From: Paracoccus tibetensis
Lineage (GTDB): Bacteria; Pseudomonadota; Alphaproteobacteria; Rhodobacterales; Rhodobacteraceae
Direction: 5' to 3'
Assembly: GCF_900102505.1 (NCBI RefSeq)
Contig: NZ_FMVT01000002.1
Span: 248,001 to 312,000 of the forward strand
Length of the DNA stretch: 64,000 nt
Shown here: one piece after another, positions 33,622 to 45,465 of the stretch
How positions within the stretch are numbered: position 1 is the first letter of the stretch
Layout: every line of letters starts with the position of its first letter
Notes under the pieces: model-generated
The model's input: only the letters and a program-made list of their open reading frames with translations
What the model was told of the DNA's origin: nothing
Databases searched by the model: none
Position numbers and translations under genes: made by a program

Positions 33622-34214
33622 GCCTGCCGCGCTTCTACCCGATCTTCGACAGCGCCGACTGGCTGGAGCGCGCGCTGCCGCTTGGCGTCAAGCTGGTGCA
33701 GCTGCGCCTGAAGGACCGCGCCGAGGCCGAGCTGCGGGCCGAGATCCGGCGCGGGCTGGCGCTGGCGCGGCGGCACGGCGCGGCGCTGGTCGTGAACGAT
33801 CACTGGCGGCTCGCCATCGAGGAAGGCGCTGACTGGCTGCATCTGGGGCAGGAAGACCTCGACACGGCCGACCTACCGGCGATCCGGCGCGCGGGGCTGC
33901 GCCTCGGCCTTTCGACCCATGACGAGGCGGAACTGGAGCGGGCGCTGGCGGTGGCGCCGGACTATGTCGCGCTCGGGCCGGTCTGGCCGACGATCCTGAA
34001 GAAGATGCGCTGGCACGAGCAGGGGCTGGACCGGGTGACCGACTGGAAGCGCCGCATCGGCCCGCTTCCCCTGGTCGCCATCGGCGGCGTCACGGTCGAG
34101 CGGGCCCCCGCGGCGCTGGCGGCGGGGGCGGATGTCGTCGCGGCGGTGACCGACATCACGCTGAACCCCGACCCCGAGGCGCGCATGGCCGACTGGCTGC
34201 GCGTCACGGGGTGA
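33618..34214 (+). CDS. thiE: Thiamine-phosphate synthase ThiE
   Basis: Joins HMP-PP with thiazole phosphate to give thiamine monophosphate. The 198-residue barrel has [37 protein letters not shown] and a C-terminal [23 protein letters not shown]. The start is a GTG at 33618. The TGxx diphosphate loop reads [15 protein letters not shown], a ThiE/TenI-like variant, so a TenI-type role is a minor alternative, but the operon position supports ThiE. It is the last gene of the operon and is followed by a strong hairpin. Confidence 0.9.
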   Translation: MSLPRFYPIFDSADWLERALPLGVKLVQLRLKDRAEAELRAEIRRGLALARRHGAALVVNDHWRLAIEEGADWLHLGQEDLDTADLPAIRRAGLRLGLSTHDEAELERALAVAPDYVALGPVWPTILKKMRWHEQGLDRVTDWKRRIGPLPLVAIGGVTVERAPAALAAGADVVAAVTDITLNPDPEARMADWLRVTG

Positions 34215-34219
34215 CGAAG

Positions 34220-34240
34220 GGCCGCCCGGAACGGGCGGCC
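34220..34240. terminator. Bidirectional hairpin between thiE and metQ
   Basis: GGCCGCCCG (34220-34228), GAA loop, CGGGCGGCC (34232-34240): a 9-bp perfect GC stem between two convergent genes. There is no T-tract on either side. Confidence 0.7.
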
Positions 34241-34247
34241 GCACGTA

Positions 34248-35021
34248 TTACCACGAGGTGATGACGGCGCCCTCGTATTTCTCGTCGATGAAGGCCTTCA
34301 CCTCGGGCGACTGGTAGGCCTCGACCAGCGTCTGCACCCAGGGCTCGTCCTGGCGGCCCTCCTGGACGACGATGATGTTGACATAGGGGCTGTCTGCCTT
34401 CTCCATCGCGATCGCGTCCTCGCGCGGCGAGAGGCCTGAGGCCAGCGCGTAGTTCGTGTTGATGATCGCGATGTCGGCATCGGCCAGCGTGCGCGGCAAC
34501 TGCGCCGCGTCCAGCTCGAGGAAGCGCAGGTTCTTGGGGTTGTCGGTCACGTCCAGCGGGCTGGGGACCAGCCCCGTCTCGGGCGCAAGGCCGATTACGC
34601 CCTGGTCCTGAAGCACCAGAAGCGCCCGGCCGCCATTCGTGGGATCGTTCGGGATCGCCACCTGCGCGCCGTCCGGCAGATCGTCCAGCGAGTCGATGCG
34701 GCTGGAATAGATGCCCATCGGCGTCGTGATCGTGGTCCCGACCTCGACCAGCGCGAAGCCGCGGTCGGTCATCTGGTTTTCCAGATAGGGGCGGTGCTGG
34801 AAGCTGTTGGCGTCCAGATCGCCGTCCGCCAGCGCCTGGTTCGGCACGACATAGTCCGACAACTCGATGATCTCGATGTCGAGGCCGAGGGGCGCGGCGA
34901 CCTCGGCCACCTTCTCCATGATCTCGCCATGCTCGCCAGGCGAGACGCCGACGGTGATGTCCTCGGCCATGGCGGCGCTCGAGAGGGCCAGGGCGGAAAC
35001 GAGGGTGGTCAGACGCAGCAT
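34248..35021 (-). CDS. metQ: MetQ/NlpA-family methionine-binding protein
   Basis: Substrate-binding component of the MetNIQ importer, 257 residues. It has a Sec signal peptide (MLRLTTLVSALALSSAAMAE) and no lipobox cysteine, so it should be periplasmic rather than lipid-anchored. Conserved parts include ITVGVSPGEHGEIMEKV, DLDANSFQHRPYL, VAIPNDPTNGGRALLVLQ and DIAIINTNYAL. It is the last gene of metN-metI-metQ, 30 bp after metI. Confidence 0.94.
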   Translation of the reverse strand: MLRLTTLVSALALSSAAMAEDITVGVSPGEHGEIMEKVAEVAAPLGLDIEIIELSDYVVPNQALADGDLDANSFQHRPYLENQMTDRGFALVEVGTTITTPMGIYSSRIDSLDDLPDGAQVAIPNDPTNGGRALLVLQDQGVIGLAPETGLVPSPLDVTDNPKNLRFLELDAAQLPRTLADADIAIINTNYALASGLSPREDAIAMEKADSPYVNIIVVQEGRQDEPWVQTLVEAYQSPEVKAFIDEKYEGAVITSW

Positions 35022-35051
35022 CGGATTTGTCCTTTCTTGTCTGCGGAAAAC

Positions 35052-35726
35052 TTAGTGCCCGCGGTTGCGGGCGGCGCGGCGGTCGACGCGGGCGGCGATC
35101 CATTCGCCAAGCGACTGGACCAGCTGCACCATCACGATCAGGATGACGACGACGGCGGCCATGACCTCGGGCATGAAGCGCTGGTAGCCGTAGCGGATGC
35201 CCAGATCGCCGAGGCCCTGCCCGCCCACGGCCCCGACCATCGCCGAGTAGCCGATCAGGCTGACGACGGCGAGCGTGAGGCCAAGCGTGATGCCGGGCAG
35301 CGCCTCGGGGATCAACACCTTGCGGATGATCTGCAGCGGCGTCGCGCCCATCGCGCGCGCGGCCTCGATCAGGCCGGCATCGACCTCGCGGATGGCGTTC
35401 TCGACGAGGCGGGCGATGAAGGGGATCGCGGCCAGCGTCAGCGGCACGATGGCCGCGTTGGTGCCGATCGAGGTGCCGACGACGGCCCGCGTGAAGGGGA
35501 TGATCGCCACCACGAGGATGATGAACGGGACCGAGCGTGTGGCGTTCACGACCAGTCCGAGGATCTTGTTGATCCAAGGGGCGCTGATCAGCTCGCCCCG
35601 CTGCGAGACGGCCAGGAACACCCCGAGCGGCAGCCCGCCGAGCGTGCCGAGCAGCGCCGAGATCGCCACCATGTAAAGCGTCTGCAGCGTCGAGTCCCAG
35701 AGGATCGGGATCAGGTTAGCGGACAT
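35052..35726 (-). CDS. metI: Methionine ABC transporter permease MetI
   Basis: A 224-residue inner-membrane permease with five TM segments and the EAA loop EAARAMGATPLQIIRKVLIPEALPGI. It overlaps the end of metN by 11 nt. It pairs as a homodimer with MetN and receives methionine from MetQ. Confidence 0.95.
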   Translation of the reverse strand: MSANLIPILWDSTLQTLYMVAISALLGTLGGLPLGVFLAVSQRGELISAPWINKILGLVVNATRSVPFIILVVAIIPFTRAVVGTSIGTNAAIVPLTLAAIPFIARLVENAIREVDAGLIEAARAMGATPLQIIRKVLIPEALPGITLGLTLAVVSLIGYSAMVGAVGGQGLGDLGIRYGYQRFMPEVMAAVVVILIVMVQLVQSLGEWIAARVDRRAARNRGH

Positions 35727-36771
35727 GGCCCAGCACCTCCGTCAGCAGCCCGTGGCGTTCCAGATGGGCGCGCGCCTCCTCTGCCCGCGCGGCGTCGACG
35801 GCGATCAGCAGGTTGCCGAAGGGCCGCGTGCCGACCTCCTCGATCGCACCGGCCAGGATGTTGGCGGCGATGCCGAGATCGGTGGCAAGGCTCGCCAGCA
35901 TCGGGTCGGTCGCGTGCGTGCCCGCGAAGGTGACGCGGATGACCTGCTGGCTGGGCCCGTCCGGGCGGCTGTCCAGCAGGCGGCCGGCGATGAAGGCGGG
36001 CAGCGTCGCGCCGGTCACGCCGGCGAGGAAGCTGCGCGTCGTCGGATGCGCGGGCCGCGTGAAGATGTCGTAGGTTGCGCCGGCCTCGACGATGCGGCCG
36101 GCATCGATGACCGCCATGTGGCTGGCGATGTCGCGCAGGACCGCCATCTCGTGCGTGATCAGCAGGATGGTCAGGCCCAGTTCGCGGTTGATCCGGCCCA
36201 GCAGCTCAAGGACCGTCTGCGTCGTCTCTGGGTCCAGCGCGCTCGTCGCCTCGTCCGACAGCAGCACCTTCGGGCGCGTGGCAAGGGCGCGGGCGATGCC
36301 GACGCGCTGCTTCTGCCCGCCCGACAGCTCCGCCGGGTAGCGGTCGGCCAGCGCGTCGAGGCCGACCTGCGCGATCAGCTCGTCCACGCGCGCCCTAGTC
36401 TCGGCCCGCGGCACGCCGGCGACCTCCAGCGGCAGGGCGATGTTGCCGCGCACGGTGCGCGAAGCCAGCAGGTTGAAGTGCTGGAAAATCATTCCGACCT
36501 CGCGCCGCAGCAATCGCAGCGGCGCGCCGCGGGCCGCGCCGACATCCTGTCCGCCGACCAGCACCCGCCCCTCGGTCGGCCGCTCGAGCCCGTTGACCAT
36601 GCGCAGCAGCGTTGACTTGCCGGCCCCCGACCGGCCGATGATGCCGGTGATGCTGCCTTGCGGCACCTCCAGCGTCACGTCCTGCACGGCCATGACCGGG
36701 CGGCCCTTCTTGACGAAGGACTTTCCGACCCGCTCGAAGCGGATGGCGGCGGCGGCGGGGCTGCCGGGCAT
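35716..36771 (-). CDS. metN: Methionine ABC transporter ATP-binding protein MetN
   Basis: A 351-residue ABC ATPase: Walker A GRSGAGKST near residue 43, signature LSGGQKQRVGIARAL, Walker B VLLSDEATSALD, and a C-terminal ACT-like NIL domain (about 275-345) that in known MetN proteins binds methionine and gives trans-inhibition. ATG at 36771 follows CAGGAG. First gene of the metNIQ operon. Confidence 0.96.
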   Translation of the reverse strand: MPGSPAAAAIRFERVGKSFVKKGRPVMAVQDVTLEVPQGSITGIIGRSGAGKSTLLRMVNGLERPTEGRVLVGGQDVGAARGAPLRLLRREVGMIFQHFNLLASRTVRGNIALPLEVAGVPRAETRARVDELIAQVGLDALADRYPAELSGGQKQRVGIARALATRPKVLLSDEATSALDPETTQTVLELLGRINRELGLTILLITHEMAVLRDIASHMAVIDAGRIVEAGATYDIFTRPAHPTTRSFLAGVTGATLPAFIAGRLLDSRPDGPSQQVIRVTFAGTHATDPMLASLATDLGIAANILAGAIEEVGTRPFGNLLIAVDAARAEEARAHLERHGLLTEVLGHVR

Positions 36772-36975
36772 GGCGCGGTCTCCTGCGATGCGAGGGGGAG
36801 GGGATGCCTCAGACGCGGGGCAGGCGCAACCCCCGCACCCGGTCCGAACGGGGGCGCGCCGGGGACGACATGCTTCAGATCAGGGCGAAGGGGGCGACGC
36901 CGTTCCGCAGGCCCGCCCGCCGCAGGACGTCCGATCCGTCACCCCGGGGCGGCGGCGGACCGGCGTTCTTCTTCG
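36772..36975 (-). promoter_or_regulatory. metN leader/promoter region
   Basis: 204 bp upstream of metN. It contains two copies of ATGCYTCAGA (plus strand 36804-36813 and 36870-36879, 66 bp apart) and a GC hairpin between them (CCCCCG ... CGGGGG). I could not match it to a known SAM or SAH riboswitch. Regulation by methionine status is expected from the operon but not shown. Confidence 0.4.
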
Positions 36976-38814
36976 TCACGCCGCGGCGGTGCCGACCTTG
37001 CCACGGCCCATCTCGGCAAGCACGGCCGTCAGGATGGTGCGCAGGGCGTCGGGCCGGAACGGCTTCTCGATCAGCGGGGCGTCCGCGAAATCCCGGGGCA
37101 GATGCTCGCGCCCGTAGCCCGAAACGAAGCAGAAGGGGATGTCGCGCCGCGACAGGAGGCGCGCGACCTCATCGACCGCCTCGCCGCGCAGGTTTCCGTC
37201 CAGAAGCGCCAGGTCCAGCGTCAGGTCCGCGGCCATCGCCAGCGCCTCGGGCACCGAGCGGGCGACGGCAACGACCTCGGCGCCGGCATCCTCCAGCTCG
37301 AATTGCAGGTCCATGGCCACCAGCGGCTCGTCCTCGACCAGAAGGACGCGCGCGCCGGTCAGGCTGGCGGGAACGCTCCGGGACATGCCGGGCGCGGCCT
37401 CGGGGGCCGGACTGGCCGTGCGCAGGGCGGTGATGCCCTCGTTGATGCTGATCGTCCAGACGACGCCGTCGGGGCGCCAGTCGACGCTGGCGGCGCCGTC
37501 GTCACCGCCTCCCGCCGCGCCGATCAGGATCGTGCCGAAGCCGCTGCGATCGGGCGGCGTCACCGGCGGACCGCCGGCCTCGCGCCAGGTCAGCTCCAGC
37601 CGGCCCCGGTCGAAAGTCCAGGTGACGTGAACCTCGCCCGTCGGCACCGACAGCGCGCCGTATTTCGCCGCGTTCGTGCCCAACTCGTGCAGGGTCAGCG
37701 CCAGGCGCAGCATCGTCTCGGGCGCCAGCTCGACCGGCGGGCCGCTGCGCCGCAGCCGGTCGGGGTCCAGCGTGCCCGAGCTGATCTGGTCGTCGATCAG
37801 CTGGTCCAGCGGCGCCGAGGCCCAGGTGGCGTCCGACAGGATCGAATGCGCCCGCGCCAGCGCCTGCAACCGTCCCGTGAAGCTCTGCTCGAACTGCTCG
37901 AGCGAGCCGGACTGGCGCAGGCTCTGGCGGGCGATGGACTGCACGTTCGCCAGCGTGTTCTTGATGCGGTGGTTCAGCTCGCCGATCAGCAGCGAGCGCA
38001 CCTCCTCGCCCTGCTTGCGCTCGGTCACGTCGAGCACCTGCAGCGAGAGCGACTGGCGGCCCAGGCCGTCGTCCAGGATCGAGCCGTAGACCTCGCAGCT
38101 GATCGCGTGCCCATCCTGGTGCAGCGGCGTGATCTCGGCCGAGAAGCGCGGCGCCTTCGTGTCGCTGTCGCACCAGGCCCTGAGGGTGCACGCCGATTCC
38201 TCGCCGATCCAGCCCGACTCGACCGCGCCCGTGCCCACGATGCCGTCGGTCGTCCGGCCGAACATGCGCTCGGCGCCCTTGGACCAGGCGCGGATGACGA
38301 GGTCGCGGTCCAGCTCGACGAAGCCGAGGGGCGAGTTGTCGGTATGCGCCTTCAGCCGTGCCATCGCCTCGTCGCGGTGACGGGCCAGCGCCTGCATCGC
38401 GTCGCGCTGCCGCTCCAGCTCCTTGGCCTGAAGGCCGATGCGGAAGAAGACCTCGGCCTTCGACTTCAGGATGACCGGGTCGATGGGCTTGAAGATGTAG
38501 TCGACGGCGCCCGCCTCGTAGCCACGGAAGCGCCGGGCCTCGTCCATCTCGGCGGCGGTGACGAAGATGATCGGCACGCTGCGGGTCCGCTCGGTCCCGC
38601 GCATCAGCTCGGCCAACTCGTACCCGTCGGTGCCCGGCATCTGCACGTCGAGGAAGGCCAGCGCATAGTCATGGACCAGCATCAGCTCCAGCGCCTCGGC
38701 GGCGCTGCGGGCGCGGTCAACGACCAGGCGGTCGCGTCGCAGCAGAGCCTCCAGCGCCATGATGTTCTCGGCGATGTCGTCGACGACCAGGAAGCGGATC
38801 GGCTTATCGGGCAT
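36976..38814 (-). CDS. Hybrid signalling protein: REC-PAS-HWE kinase-REC
   Basis: A 612-residue protein. An N-terminal receiver has phosphoacceptor Asp56 in LAFLDVQMPGTDG and Lys in IFKPID. A PAS domain spans about 155-270. An HWE/HisKA_2-type kinase has the phosphorylated His in GELNHRIKNTLANVQSIARQSL and an N-box LHELGTNAAKYGAL. A second receiver follows (VLLVEDEPLVAMD, LALLDGNLRG, LIEKPFRPDA). HWE kinases are typical of alphaproteobacterial stress and light signalling. It is the third gene of an operon after the triple-receiver kinase and cheR. Confidence 0.92.
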   Translation of the reverse strand: MPDKPIRFLVVDDIAENIMALEALLRRDRLVVDRARSAAEALELMLVHDYALAFLDVQMPGTDGYELAELMRGTERTRSVPIIFVTAAEMDEARRFRGYEAGAVDYIFKPIDPVILKSKAEVFFRIGLQAKELERQRDAMQALARHRDEAMARLKAHTDNSPLGFVELDRDLVIRAWSKGAERMFGRTTDGIVGTGAVESGWIGEESACTLRAWCDSDTKAPRFSAEITPLHQDGHAISCEVYGSILDDGLGRQSLSLQVLDVTERKQGEEVRSLLIGELNHRIKNTLANVQSIARQSLRQSGSLEQFEQSFTGRLQALARAHSILSDATWASAPLDQLIDDQISSGTLDPDRLRRSGPPVELAPETMLRLALTLHELGTNAAKYGALSVPTGEVHVTWTFDRGRLELTWREAGGPPVTPPDRSGFGTILIGAAGGGDDGAASVDWRPDGVVWTISINEGITALRTASPAPEAAPGMSRSVPASLTGARVLLVEDEPLVAMDLQFELEDAGAEVVAVARSVPEALAMAADLTLDLALLDGNLRGEAVDEVARLLSRRDIPFCFVSGYGREHLPRDFADAPLIEKPFRPDALRTILTAVLAEMGRGKVGTAAA

Positions 38815-39660
38815 GGGTCAACTCCTGGCTGGTCCGGCGCCAGATCCGGTGGCTCTCGTCAAAGGCGGCGAAGGCGGGAGCGTGGGAGGAAAAGCGCAGC
38901 GTCTCGTGCGAGCCGAGGCCGAGAAAGCCCCCCCGCGTCAGCGCCTCGGCAAAGAGCCCGAGCGTCCGGTCCTGCAACGGCGTGTCGAAATAAATCAGCA
39001 CGTTGCGGCAGGTGATCAGGTGGACTTCCGAGAAGACCTGGTCGGTGGCGAGGTTGTGCTCGGAAAAGACGGTGCGCGCGCGCAGGCTGCGGTCGAAGGC
39101 GGCCCGGCCATAGGCGGCGGTGTAGTAGTCCGACAGCGAGCCGCGCCCGCCGGCCTGCTGGTAGTTCTGCGAGAATTGCGGCAGCCGCTCGATGTCGTAG
39201 ACGCCCGCCTCGGCCCGGCGCAGGGCGCGGGCGTTGATCTCGGTCGCGTAGAAGAGCGTGCGCTCCAGCAGCCCCTCTTCGTGGAAGAGGATCGCCAGCG
39301 AATACAGCTCCTCGCCGTCCGCGCAGCCTGCGACCCAGACCTTGAGCGAGGGGAAGGTCTGCAGATGCGGCAGCACCTCCTGCCGCAGCGCGAGATAGTA
39401 GGCGGGGTCGCGAAACAGCTCGCTGACCTGGACCGTCATGGCGTCGATCACGTCGGCCAGCACCTTCGGCTCGTGCAGAAGGCGCCCCTGCACCTCGGAC
39501 AGGGTCGCGCAGCCGAGCCGCTCGCGGGCCAGATCCGCGCGCCGCGCCAGCGACGAGCGGGAATAGGCCCGGAAGTCGAAGTGATAGCGCCGGTGCAGCG
39601 CCTCGAGGAACAGGTCCAGCTCGATCGCCTCGGGCGAGCGGACGGGAATGGGCGGCGTGG

Positions 39661-39664
<4 letters not shown>
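38804..39664 (-). CDS. CheR-type protein-glutamate methyltransferase
   Basis: A 286-residue SAM-dependent methyltransferase of the CheR family: N-terminal helical domain ([16 protein letters not shown]), [14 protein letters not shown]-binding [16 protein letters not shown], and CRNVLIYFD. The ATG at 39664 overlaps the stop of the upstream kinase (ATGA), and its end overlaps the downstream kinase start by 11 nt. Linked to kinases rather than to cheB/cheW genes, it probably works in a chemosensory-like pathway other than classical chemotaxis. Confidence 0.9.
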
Positions 39665-42744
<3,080 letters not shown>

Positions 42745-42774
42745 GTGTTCTCCTGCAGGCTCGCCTGTCGAATT

Positions 42775-42792
42775 TTCGACGCTTGCGTCGAA
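42775..42792. promoter_or_regulatory. Palindrome upstream of the hybrid kinase operon
   Basis: TTCGACGC-TT-GCGTCGAA, a perfect 8-bp inverted repeat 31 bp before the kinase ATG on the minus strand. It is a candidate operator or an RNA hairpin in the leader. Confidence 0.4.
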
Positions 42793-42865
42793 CGCTCGCG
42801 CATGGCCTCGGGTTCAGCCAGCGACGCAAGAAACCACATTTTGATTGAAGGATCAATAATTCCGG

Positions 42866-42903
42866 CCGAAACGCCTGCGTGACGTTGCGCGCAGGCGTTT
42901 CGG
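42866..42903 (-). terminator. Terminator after pheT
   Basis: CCGAAACGCCTGCG (42866-42879) and CGCAGGCGTTTCGG (42890-42903) form a 14-bp perfect stem with a 10-nt loop, 17 nt past the pheT stop. No good T-tract follows. Confidence 0.75.
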
Positions 42904-42919
42904 CGGTCTTCGGTCAGGA

Positions 42920-45307
42920 TCAGCTGCGCAGCGTGCCGCCGGTCGCCTTCTGGACCTTTTCCACGATGCGCGCGGCGACGGCCTCGATCTCGGCATCGGT
43001 CAGCGTCTTGTCCTTCGGCTGCAGGCGGACGGTGATGCCGATGGACTTCGCCCCGCCCTCGAGGCCAGTGAACTGGTCGAAGACCGAGACGGCCGCGATC
43101 AGCGCCTTGTCCGCCCCCGCCGCCGCGTTGACCAGCGTCAGCGCCTCGACCTCGGGGCCGACGACGAAGGCGAAGTCGCGTTCGACCGCCTGCAGCTCGG
43201 ACAGCTCCAGCGCCGGGCGGGTCGCGGTCCTCGTCTTGGGGAAGGGGATCGCGGCGATGTCCACGGTGAACCCGACCGCCGGACCCTTCACGTCCATCTG
43301 GCGCAGCACGCGCGGGTGGATCTCGCCGAAGGTCGCCAGCACCTTCGGCCCGAGCGCGATGTTGCCCGCCCGGCCCGGATGCCACCAGCCGTCCAGCTTG
43401 CGGTTGATCTGCGCCTTGGCCGGCGCGCCGATGGCCTGCAGGATCGCCTCGGCATCGGCCTTGGCGTCATAGAGGTCCACCTTGCGGCGGCTGCCGAACG
43501 GATCGCGCGGCGCCGCAGCGCCCACCAGAAGCCCGCTGATCCGCAGCCCCTGCTCGCCTGGCTCGCCTCCCGTGAAGACCGGCCCCAGCTCGAAGAGCGC
43601 AAGATCGGCAAATCCCCGCGCCTGGTTGCGCGCCGCCGCCGCCAGAAGGCCCGGCAGCAGGTCGGGACGCAGATGCGTCATCTCGCTGCTGATCGGATTC
43701 TCGACCCGCACCGCATCGGTGCCGCCGCCGAAGAGGGCCGCGGACGCCTCGTCGATGAAGCTGTAGGTCACGCATTCGTTGTAGCCGAGCGCCGCCGCCA
43801 TCCGCCGCGCCGCCTTCTCGCGCTGCTGCAGCGGCGTCAGGACGGGCCGTGGCACGCCGGGGCGCGGGCGCGGCAGGGGCTTGCCCTGCAGCTTCGTCAG
43901 GCTGGCGATGCGGGCGATTTCTTCCACCAGGTCCGCCTCGCCCAGCACGTCCGGGCGCCAGCTGGGCACATGCGCCATGTCCCCCTCCAGCCGGAAGCCG
44001 AGCGCCTCGAGCGTCGCGCGCTGCTGGGCTTCGGGGATGTCGAGGCCCACCAGCGACGAGGTGCGCTGCGGGTCCATCCTGTAGGCGCGGCCCGTGTCCG
44101 GCACGGCGCCTGCGGTGGTCACCTCGGAGGGCTCGCCGCCGCAGAGGTCCAGGACCATCTTCGTCGCCAGCTCCAGCCCCGGCAGGGTGAAGTGTGGGTC
44201 AACGCCCCGCTCGAAGCGGTAGCGCGCGTCGCTGTTGATCTTCAGCGCCCGCCCCGCCGCGGCGATGTCGATGGGCGTCCAGTAAGCGCTTTCCAGGAAA
44301 ACCTCGGTGGTCTCGTCCGAGCAGCCCGAGACCTCGCCGCCCATGATCCCCGCGATACTCTCCGGCCCCTGATCGTCGGCGATGATCATGGTGCCCGGCG
44401 CGAAGGCATAGGTCTTTCCGTCCAGCGCCAGCAACTCTTCGCCGTCTTGCGACGCACGCACGGCCAGATCGCCCCGGACCTTGGCCATGTCGAAGACATG
44501 CAGCGGGCGGTTCAGGTCGTAGGTGAAGAAATTGGTGATATCGACCAGCGCGTTGATCGGCCGCAGCCCGATGGCGCGCAGGCGCTTCTGCAGCCAGTCG
44601 GGGGACGGCCCGTTCTTGACGCCCCGGATCACACGGCCCGCGAAGAAGGGCGCTTTGGCGGCCATCTCGGGCGCGATGCTGACGCCCATGGGGCACGGGA
44701 AGGCGCCTGCCACCGGCTGCACCTCCAGCGGCTTCAGCGTGCCAAGCCCCCGCGCCGCCAGGTCCCGCGCGATGCCGCGCACGCCGAGCGCGTCGGGCCG
44801 GTTCGGGGTGATCTTGATGTGGATCATCGGGTCGATCTTCTCCGGCGCGTTCTCCGCAAGCCAGTCGACGAAGCGCTGCCCGACCTCGCCCGAGGGCAGC
44901 TCGATGATGCCGTCATGCTCCTCGGACAGCTCCAGCTCGCGCTCGGAGGCCATCATGCCGTGGCTCTCGACGCCGCGAATCTTGCCGACGCCGAGCGTCG
45001 TGTCGATGCCGGGCACGTAATCGCCCGGCTTTGCCAGCACCACCGTGATCCCCGCCCGCGCGTTAGGCGCGCCGCAGACGATCTGCTTTTCGCCCTCGTC
45101 CGTCAGCACCCGGCAGACCCGAAGCCGGTCGGCGTCGGGATGCTGCTGTGCGTCCTCGATCCGCGCCAGGGTGAAGGTGCCAAGCTTGGCCGCGGGATCG
45201 GCCACGTCCTCGACCTCGAGCCCGAGATCGGTCAGCGCCTCGGCGATCTCGCCGAGCGTGGCTTCGGTATCCAGATGCTCCTTGAGCCAGGAGAGGGTGA
45301 ACTTCAT
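42920..45307 (-). CDS. pheT: Phenylalanyl-tRNA synthetase beta subunit
   Basis: Charges tRNA-Phe as an alpha2-beta2 enzyme with PheS. 795 residues, normal. The start MKFTLSWLKEHLDTEATL at 45307 is the family N-terminus. Visible parts are the EMAP/tRNA-binding domain (DRLRVCRVLTDEG, IVCGAPNARAG), the B3/4 region (LVDITNFFTYDLNRPLHVFD), the B5 region and a C-terminal ferredoxin-like anticodon domain (RDFAFVVGPEV). It is separated from pheS by 2.6 kb holding three unrelated genes. Confidence 0.97.
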   Translation of the reverse strand: MKFTLSWLKEHLDTEATLGEIAEALTDLGLEVEDVADPAAKLGTFTLARIEDAQQHPDADRLRVCRVLTDEGEKQIVCGAPNARAGITVVLAKPGDYVPGIDTTLGVGKIRGVESHGMMASERELELSEEHDGIIELPSGEVGQRFVDWLAENAPEKIDPMIHIKITPNRPDALGVRGIARDLAARGLGTLKPLEVQPVAGAFPCPMGVSIAPEMAAKAPFFAGRVIRGVKNGPSPDWLQKRLRAIGLRPINALVDITNFFTYDLNRPLHVFDMAKVRGDLAVRASQDGEELLALDGKTYAFAPGTMIIADDQGPESIAGIMGGEVSGCSDETTEVFLESAYWTPIDIAAAGRALKINSDARYRFERGVDPHFTLPGLELATKMVLDLCGGEPSEVTTAGAVPDTGRAYRMDPQRTSSLVGLDIPEAQQRATLEALGFRLEGDMAHVPSWRPDVLGEADLVEEIARIASLTKLQGKPLPRPRPGVPRPVLTPLQQREKAARRMAAALGYNECVTYSFIDEASAALFGGGTDAVRVENPISSEMTHLRPDLLPGLLAAAARNQARGFADLALFELGPVFTGGEPGEQGLRISGLLVGAAAPRDPFGSRRKVDLYDAKADAEAILQAIGAPAKAQINRKLDGWWHPGRAGNIALGPKVLATFGEIHPRVLRQMDVKGPAVGFTVDIAAIPFPKTRTATRPALELSELQAVERDFAFVVGPEVEALTLVNAAAGADKALIAAVSVFDQFTGLEGGAKSIGITVRLQPKDKTLTDAEIEAVAARIVEKVQKATGGTLRS

Positions 45308-45465
45308 GGCGCTGCCTTCCATCGGCCCGCAGGCGCTGCGGGGCTTTGCTGCCTTCAAGCGCGGGCGGGCGCAGGGGTCAAGCGTCAAGCCGCGTTTTTC
45401 GCACGCTTGCGGGACTCGGGGCTTGGTGCCAATGCTGCGGCATCACGTGCCAACGGGTGTGTCCC

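Noticed and set aside
36772-36975. SAM-II or SAM/SAH riboswitch upstream of metN
   Set aside because: The conserved blocks of these classes could not be found in order; only a CTGATCTGA resemblance.
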